From the NCBI RefSeq assembly GCF_012489685.1, contig NC_080042.1:30323158-30387157 (forward strand): a DNA stretch of 64,000 bases, read 5' to 3'. Each line of letters begins with the position of its first letter. Within the stretch, counting starts at the first letter, position 1. This document shows, piece after piece, positions 58,311-64,000 of the stretch. This DNA is from Lotus japonicus. Taxonomy: Eukaryota; Streptophyta; Magnoliopsida; Fabales; Fabaceae. A model generated the notes under the pieces. The model saw nothing but the letters and a program-made list of their open reading frames with translations. It had not been told where the DNA came from and did not search any database. A program made the position numbers and the translations under genes.

Positions 58311-61300
58311 TGTAAGGCCCAAGTTTTAACGCTTTGGATAAGTGAATAAAATAAAAAAGTTATTTGATTAAGATAATTTGGGAAGGAAAGAGGTTCAGGA
58401 AAAGTCCAAGAATGTATCGAAAAACCGAAAGAGTTATAGCACGACTAACATCGCTTAATCTAGGTCAAAGGTATTAGTGAATAGTTAATTTACGTTTTAG
58501 GACACGATGGAAACTAATTCCAAAAATCCTCAGAGAAAATGTTAGAACTTCTCTTTTCCGTCCTTAAACAACCATTTCGATGCGAAATCCTGGAAAGTAC
58601 GAACGTCAAATTCCAATTCTCGGAAGTTTGCCGAAACGGAATCCCTGATAGTTCGAGAAAACCTAAGATCGACAGACGATGAAGACTTTTTCTATTCGGA
58701 GCTGCAAAAGAAGATTCCACCCGCGTTCTCCTATTTCTCTCGTCAATTCTGATCTTTCTTCAGAAGGAAGTTTTCTCATCCGACGATCACTGCAAAAAAT
58801 AGTTTTTTCGGGATAAACCGACTTACACCGACTTATGCCGATCTTGGATCTTCTGGTTTAATTCCAAGAATCCTATTTTGAGTTCTGGAATTCTGTCGCC
58901 AGAACCTATCTTAGAATTTACAGAGGAATGCACAGGAAAAATCGGAATCGCGAAATAATCATTTTCCCGCGTTTTCCATTTCCTATATATACTTTGAAAA
59001 ATAGAAAAAAAAAAAAAAAACCATCACCTGCACCCATTTTGGCCGTGGCTTTCAAGGAGGAAGGAGGAGAAGAAGAGTTTTTCCGTTTCTTTGCCCGTTT
59101 GCTTCACCGATCGTCACTAATCGAAGACCTCGAGGTAGGTAATCTATACTCTCCTTCGAATCGTCGTTTCTGTCCATTTCTCCTGCGACTTTCTGAGTTC
59201 AAAATTTTGAGGTTTTTGAAAAACTGTTCAAATCAGTTGATTTCAGCGTCTAAACTTCTTCCCTGCATGCTCCTGAGCGTGTTCTGCGGATTAGATTTTG
59301 TCAAATGTCGACGAAATGCCGCCGGAATCAATTTCTACCCTAAATACCCATTTTTCGGCAAAGTCGCAACCTTTACGCTCTAATCTATCGACTTGGCTTA
59401 GTGCTAGTAGGATTTGTCGTCATAAACGTCGTTGTGGACGTCCCCATCCAATTTGTTTTTTCAAAAATTCAGTTTTGAAATTCTGAGCTAAAAATATTGA
59501 CCAAAATACCCCTGCGACAGTTTTAACCCGATAATTTTTCTGAGAGTTTCCCTGGCCTAGATATCGCCTAAGAATACCTAGGAATTGATTTAGATCGAAG
59601 AAAAAGTTCGAAAACCCTATTTTCCATAGTGGCCGAAACCTATTTGCTTGGGTTACCGGTGTCCAAAAATAATTTTTGGGTCTCTATGACCTGAGCCATT
59701 GCGTAGCTCTTTCAATTGTCGAAATTTTGGCGCCGGTTTCGTGTCATTCCGAGTTCTGTAGCTCGAGTTTATGCACGTTTTAGCGAATAAAAGTGTTTTT
59801 GCACAAAACTTGAATCGAGTCCAAAACTCATCCATTCGGGGAAAGCCCTTTCATTCGTGCCTAAGTGTTGTACTCTGAAGTTTCTTGAGCTTTGTCTAAC
59901 TCTAGTTAGTATTGTTTCGATTATGTCGACTTAATTTGATTGATTTCTGCTTTGTTTGCTCTAAGGTTCGTTTGTGGAAACCTTGGGCTTGACTGAACAA
60001 GCTTGTGAGCGAGACCTGCACCGCGAGACTAGAACAACTCGAGGTTAGGGCAACTTACTTACTAGCTATCTCCTTGTAGGCGTCGATCAATTCGACTGGG
60101 TTATTGTGTTGATATTGAATATTGCTTGGATATTGTTTATCGCTTTATGGAAAAATGTTTTCTGAGAGCTTCGGCCGTTTGCTGGTTAATCTAGGATGTG
60201 TTGGAATATGCTGTTTATGCTTATTGATTGCGCTGGTTTAGTTATGCTATTCCACTTATATCTGTGATACTGATGAGTGAGGATAACGGGCAAGTCATGC
60301 CGAATTTTATGAGATTTTTGAGAGAGTTCGAAAGGACGAACGGAGTTCGGACCTTGTTTATGTTTTAATGGATCGAGACCTTCTCAAGGAATTGTTTGGG
60401 ATTATGGGATCCCTGAAACTTATAGGAAGTATTATAAGATTAAAAGAAACCTATTTTCTCAAGGAAAACTCATAAGACATTAATCAATCTCTAAAACCAT
60501 TGAATAATGGTAACAACCTTAGATAAGAGCTTGGAGCTTGAATATTAGTTTGAAAGATGAGAAGGGTCGCCGAGTCCAAGTTTAGAAGAAACTTACAAGT
60601 TTCCGAGTATGTTGATACTCTTTTGCTCGATGAGCAGTTTATTGTTTGACTATCTAAAGTTTAGCCGGAAATTATAAGTTTCCAAGTACTTCGGTACTCT
60701 TCGCTCGATGAGCAGTTTATTGTTTGGCTATCTAAAGTTTAGCCGGGAACTATGAGTTCCAAGTTCATTCTTTCTTCTTTTGATTAATTCATTTTGTCGC
60801 ATAATCGACATTATCTTCGGCTTAACGGGCGCGAATCCTTATGTTCACCCCGACGGGTTGGACCGATTCGGCAATAATCGTTTGACACGCGTGAATCCTT
60901 ATATTCAATCCGAGGGATTGGATCGATTCGGCGGTAGTCACTCGGGCACGCGTGAATCCTTATATTCAATCCGATGGATTGGATCGATTCAGCCATCGCC
61001 ATATAAACTCGCGTGAGTCCGTGAGTTCAATCCGAGGGATTGGACCGATTCAGCGATAATATTTCGACACGCGCGGATCCTTATATTCAATCCGAGGGAT
61101 TGGATCGATTCGGCGATAGTCATTAGACGCGCGCAACGTCCGTATGTTCGACTCTAATGAGAGAACCGACTTGGCGTTGTCATTTACTGCGTGTGCGAGT
61201 CCTTGTGTTCGACCCAATGGGTTGGATCGACTTGACATGCCTATTTTGGGATCAACGTTTGAATTGACATTGCATGCATACATGCGCCCAATATGGAATT

Positions 61301-62164
61301 GTTGAGATAATGCTTATTGTATTGTTGAGATATTATTCATTGAATTGTTATTAGAGCCTTGATAACATGCTAAGTATATACCTTAGGGTAGGCAATACAG
61401 AACATATAAATATATATATATACAACATATATATATACATACCCCCTTATTCTTCACATGCTGTTTGTATTATCTACTATATTCCGTGAGTTGACCCTAG
61501 CGCCGTGGCTTTGTTTGTATGTTTGTGTTTGGGCGGTCGGCCTGCTGCCAGACGTTCAACAGATGATTCAAGAAGGTTCGTCGTTCGGGGAGGACCCGGA
61601 GCGAAATGACTACTACTGAGCCTTCGACGTGGACCCGGACTTCATGGAAGATCAGATGAGGGTCGAAGATAGTGGTGTAGGATATGGGTGGTTAGAGTTA
61701 CTGATTTTGGTTGTCATGGTCATAGCTCTGATTCATCAGTTGTATTTTGGGGCAGGGTAGGTTTCCGACTATTAGCTTTTTGTGTGATTCTCTTCCATGA
61801 GGATCACAGGGAGTTTGTCGGGCGTAGGAAGTCTTTTGGAAGCCGTTTTGGGCTGACTTACTTTTCGGAGGACTGTATTTATAAAACTTATGACTCAATT
61901 TATGAGTCGCACTTGTTTGCCGTTGGGCAATACTTTTAGTTACTTGATGTTACTTTCCGTCACTTGAGGACACTCGTGACGATGTTTTTAGTTACAGCAA
62001 GGGTGTGCTTGTATTGTATATTAATCGCTGTTAATCGCGATTGGGATGAGACCTGATTTCGACAGGTCTTTTTATTTAAACAAAAGAAAAAAAAAATACC
62101 TGCTTTTCCGCTTTATTTTATTCTTGAGTTACTAAAGTGACGCCACCGAAATCGGGGTGTTACA
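58311..62164 (+). repeat. 5' LTR of copy D, mosaic
   Basis: 3,854 bp. Contains the conserved TATA box (58983-58991), a donor-like CGAG|GTAGGT near 59133, the hairpin units and the seven-unit repeat (60829-61247). Confidence 0.88.
58983..58991 (+). promoter_or_regulatory. TATA box of copy D LTR
   Basis: CTATATATA is preserved inside sequence that otherwise differs widely from copy A, with the same downstream A run and purine-rich leader. Confidence 0.6.
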
Positions 62165-62167
62165 TTG

Positions 62168-62179
62168 TGGTATCAGAGC
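62168..62179 (+). other. Primer-binding site of copy D
   Basis: TGGTATCAGAGC three bases after the LTR end. Confidence 0.93.
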
Positions 62180-62376
62180 TTAGTCGAGTCTTTTGGGAGC
62201 CGTGGGAAATAGGTCTTCTGTGCTAGGTTGTGTGACTCTGCAAAGAGTAAAAATTGATTGTCTGCCAAGCGATTTTTCGCTTAGAATTGATTGAAGTTAG
62301 TACTTAATCATATTGTATAGTTATGCTAGATGCTATCTTATGGTTAGTACTAACTGTTTGTTTAACTAAACAGAAC

Positions 62377-63573
62377 ATGGAGAACATGAACCAACTCGCT
62401 GGGGCAATGACTGCTATGGCCCAGGCAATGACAAATCAAACTGCGGAGAACGCTCAGTTGCGTGCTGACAAAGCTGAACGTGAGCGACATAAGCGTGAGA
62501 GGGAGGTAGCCCTGGACCAGAATAGGGGATTGAATGATTTTAGAAGGCAGGATCCACCCAAGTTCACAGGTGGGACTGACCCGGACAATGCGGATCTATG
62601 GATCCAAGAGATTGAGAAGATTTTCGAAGTACTACAGACTAGTGAAGGGGCCAAGGTGGGCCTGGCAACTTATCTGCTGCGGGGCGATGCTGAGTACTGG
62701 TGGAGGGGTACCAGAGGAATGATGGAAGCAAATAATGTGGAAGTGAACTGGGCTTCATTTCGTGCTGCTTTTCTGGAGAAGTATTTTCCAGATAGTGCTC
62801 GTGACGAGCGTGAGGCACAGTTTCTGACTCTTCGTCAGGGTAGCATGTCCATTCCGGAATATGCTGCTAAGCTGGAATCGTTGGCCAAACACTTTCGATT
62901 CTTCCGCAATGGGGTTGATGAACCCTACATGTGCAAACGCTTTGTGAATGGGCTGAGGCCTGACATTGAGGACTCAGTGAAACCGTTGGGAATCATGCGC
63001 TTCCAGTCCTTGGTTGAGAAAGCCACAGAAGTGGAGTTAATGAAGAACAAGAGGTTGAATCGTGCTGGAACTGGAGGACCAGTAAGGTCAGGTCCTCAGA
63101 ACTATAAAGGAAGAGGTAAATTCCAACAGAAGAAGCCGTATCAACGCCCTTTGAGGGAAGGTTTTACCTCGGGGCAGTATAAGCCCATAAATGCTACCGG
63201 AGGAACAGGAAACAAGACTTCGGGCCAAGGAGTAACGTGTTACAGGTGCAAGAAGGTGGGGCACTACTCTAACAAGTGTCCAGACGGGGGACCTCTATGT
63301 TTCAATTGCAACCGTCCGGGGCATCAAGCCAAGGATTGCAATGTAACCAGGGTTGAGCCATCTGTGCCTACGGTGAGAGGAAGACATCCTGCTGCACGGG
63401 GAGGAGTCTATGTCTCGTGCGGCGAGGGAGCTGGTAGACTAGTCAGAGGAGAGCACACGAACGATGGTAACCTTCTAACTATTCCTTCTCATTCTAGGAT
63501 AACATGCTTTATTACTCTCGTAGAACGTGCAACACACCTAACTTGCCTTTACTGTCAAGCTTTGACTTTATAG
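62377..63573 (+). CDS. gag: Gag of copy D, intact
   Basis: 398 residues from the ATG at 62377. It differs from the Gag of copy A at only three residues that I could find: one Leu-to-Arg in the Gag domain before GDAEYWW, one Arg-to-His and one Arg-to-Gln near the C-terminus. Both zinc knuckles are unchanged. The same TACTAAC branch-like site and AACAG acceptor lie just upstream. Preservation here contrasts with the diverged LTR ends. Confidence 0.9.
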   Translation: MENMNQLAGAMTAMAQAMTNQTAENAQLRADKAERERHKREREVALDQNRGLNDFRRQDPPKFTGGTDPDNADLWIQEIEKIFEVLQTSEGAKVGLATYLLRGDAEYWWRGTRGMMEANNVEVNWASFRAAFLEKYFPDSARDEREAQFLTLRQGSMSIPEYAAKLESLAKHFRFFRNGVDEPYMCKRFVNGLRPDIEDSVKPLGIMRFQSLVEKATEVELMKNKRLNRAGTGGPVRSGPQNYKGRGKFQQKKPYQRPLREGFTSGQYKPINATGGTGNKTSGQGVTCYRCKKVGHYSNKCPDGGPLCFNCNRPGHQAKDCNVTRVEPSVPTVRGRHPAARGGVYVSCGEGAGRLVRGEHTNDGNLLTIPSHSRITCFITLVERATHLTCLYCQALTL

Positions 63574-64000
63574 TTATTACGCCTAATAATACTTTATTTG
63601 ACCGTTGCTCGTGTTTAAACTATAGAAGTTACACGAGGTTTAGAATAACACGTTAAGCCTAGAAAGTAGTCTTGCACCGATGCGTTTAACAAAGGAGCTA
63701 GAAGTTGAAGAATGAATCTCCGAGAGATTCCGTATGGATAGTATACGTATGGTGTCGAGAGTGTGTAGTTCCGTAGCGGCATCATTGAGGATTTAATATC
63801 AGGGTAATTGTGACTACTGGATGATAGGAACTCATTGACTGTTCCAGTGGGTTTTTCTAAATCTTCACCTTCGATGTATTAGGCCTGATCAACTTAATAT
63901 TGAGGGGGTGATATTCGGAATCAGAACTGGCAATGGACTTTGATAGATGGATTGGTAAGGTTGATTTGATTGGATCGAGGATTAGTTGACTTGGGAGGTA
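63574..64000 (+). other. Start of the non-coding internal module of copy D
   Basis: Follows the copy A module with a few more differences (for example near 63665 and after 63940), and runs off the window. Confidence 0.75.

Larger units (their letters stand above)
58311..64000 (+). mobile_element. Gag-only Ty3/gypsy element, copy D (truncated by window end)
   Basis: LTR 58311-62164, PBS, intact gag and the first 430 or so bases of the non-coding module. Same family as A-C, but the first 1.1 kb and about the last 300 bases of the LTR are clearly diverged while the middle and gag are nearly identical (see findings). The LTR opens TGTAAGGCCC, more like the Tekay element at 773 than like copy A. 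Confidence 0.88.

Overview
This window looks like a flowering-plant nuclear genome. It has AT-rich intergenic DNA, genes with GT-AG introns, and long Ty3/gypsy LTR retrotransposons primed by initiator tRNA-Met. The mix of B3-domain genes, 'putative plant transposon protein'-like genes and an Ulp1-like gene resembles legume assemblies; the legume call is inference, not proof. Two runs of exactly 100 N (38834-38933 and 57743-57842) divide the window into three contigs, so order and orientation across the gaps come only from scaffolding.

Region 1 (1-10741): one complete, very young Tekay/Del-type chromovirus at 773-10736. It has 2,576-bp LTRs with about nine differences, a perfect ATAAG target duplication, a PBS, and a full-length gag-pol frame broken by only two stop codons (6232 and 7471).

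Region 2 (10742-25368): the gene-bearing island. In order it holds a small B3-like gene with one intron (11347-11802), two paralogous genes of the putative plant transposon protein type (15013-15783, and 18446-19434 with a frameshift), a two-domain B3 gene (20819-21809), and a multi-exon Ulp1/C48-protease-like gene (23179-25368) cut off in an exon by a retrotransposon. Between them lie SINE-like pieces, a retroposed segment with about 20-bp target duplications, a LINE tail and degenerate AT-rich repeats.

Region 3 (25369-64000): almost entirely one family of large gag-only Ty3/gypsy elements, with LTRs of about 3.9 kb and an internal region of about 3.7 kb. Copy A (25369-36907, +) is LTR-internal-LTR. 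A minus-strand array (38934-57287) reads LTR-internal-LTR-internal-truncated LTR. Copy D (58311-64000+, +) is cut by the window end. Each copy has a gag gene with two zinc knuckles (intact in A, C and D; two frame breaks in B), while pol has eroded to non-coding DNA from the protease onward. The LTR carries a promoter and a block of repeated hairpins with compensatory changes. A likely leader intron ends just before gag at a perfect TACTAAC branch site. Fragments of another Ty3/gypsy element (36908-about 38570, -) and of a Ty1/copia pol (57288-57742, -) fill the joints.

The most interesting points are the covarying hairpin repeats inside the LTR, the gag-only family with a putative intron spanning the primer-binding site, and SNPs showing that copy A and the outer half of the inverted array descend from one insertion by DNA duplication or assembly duplication. 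All coordinates were counted by hand from the sequence.
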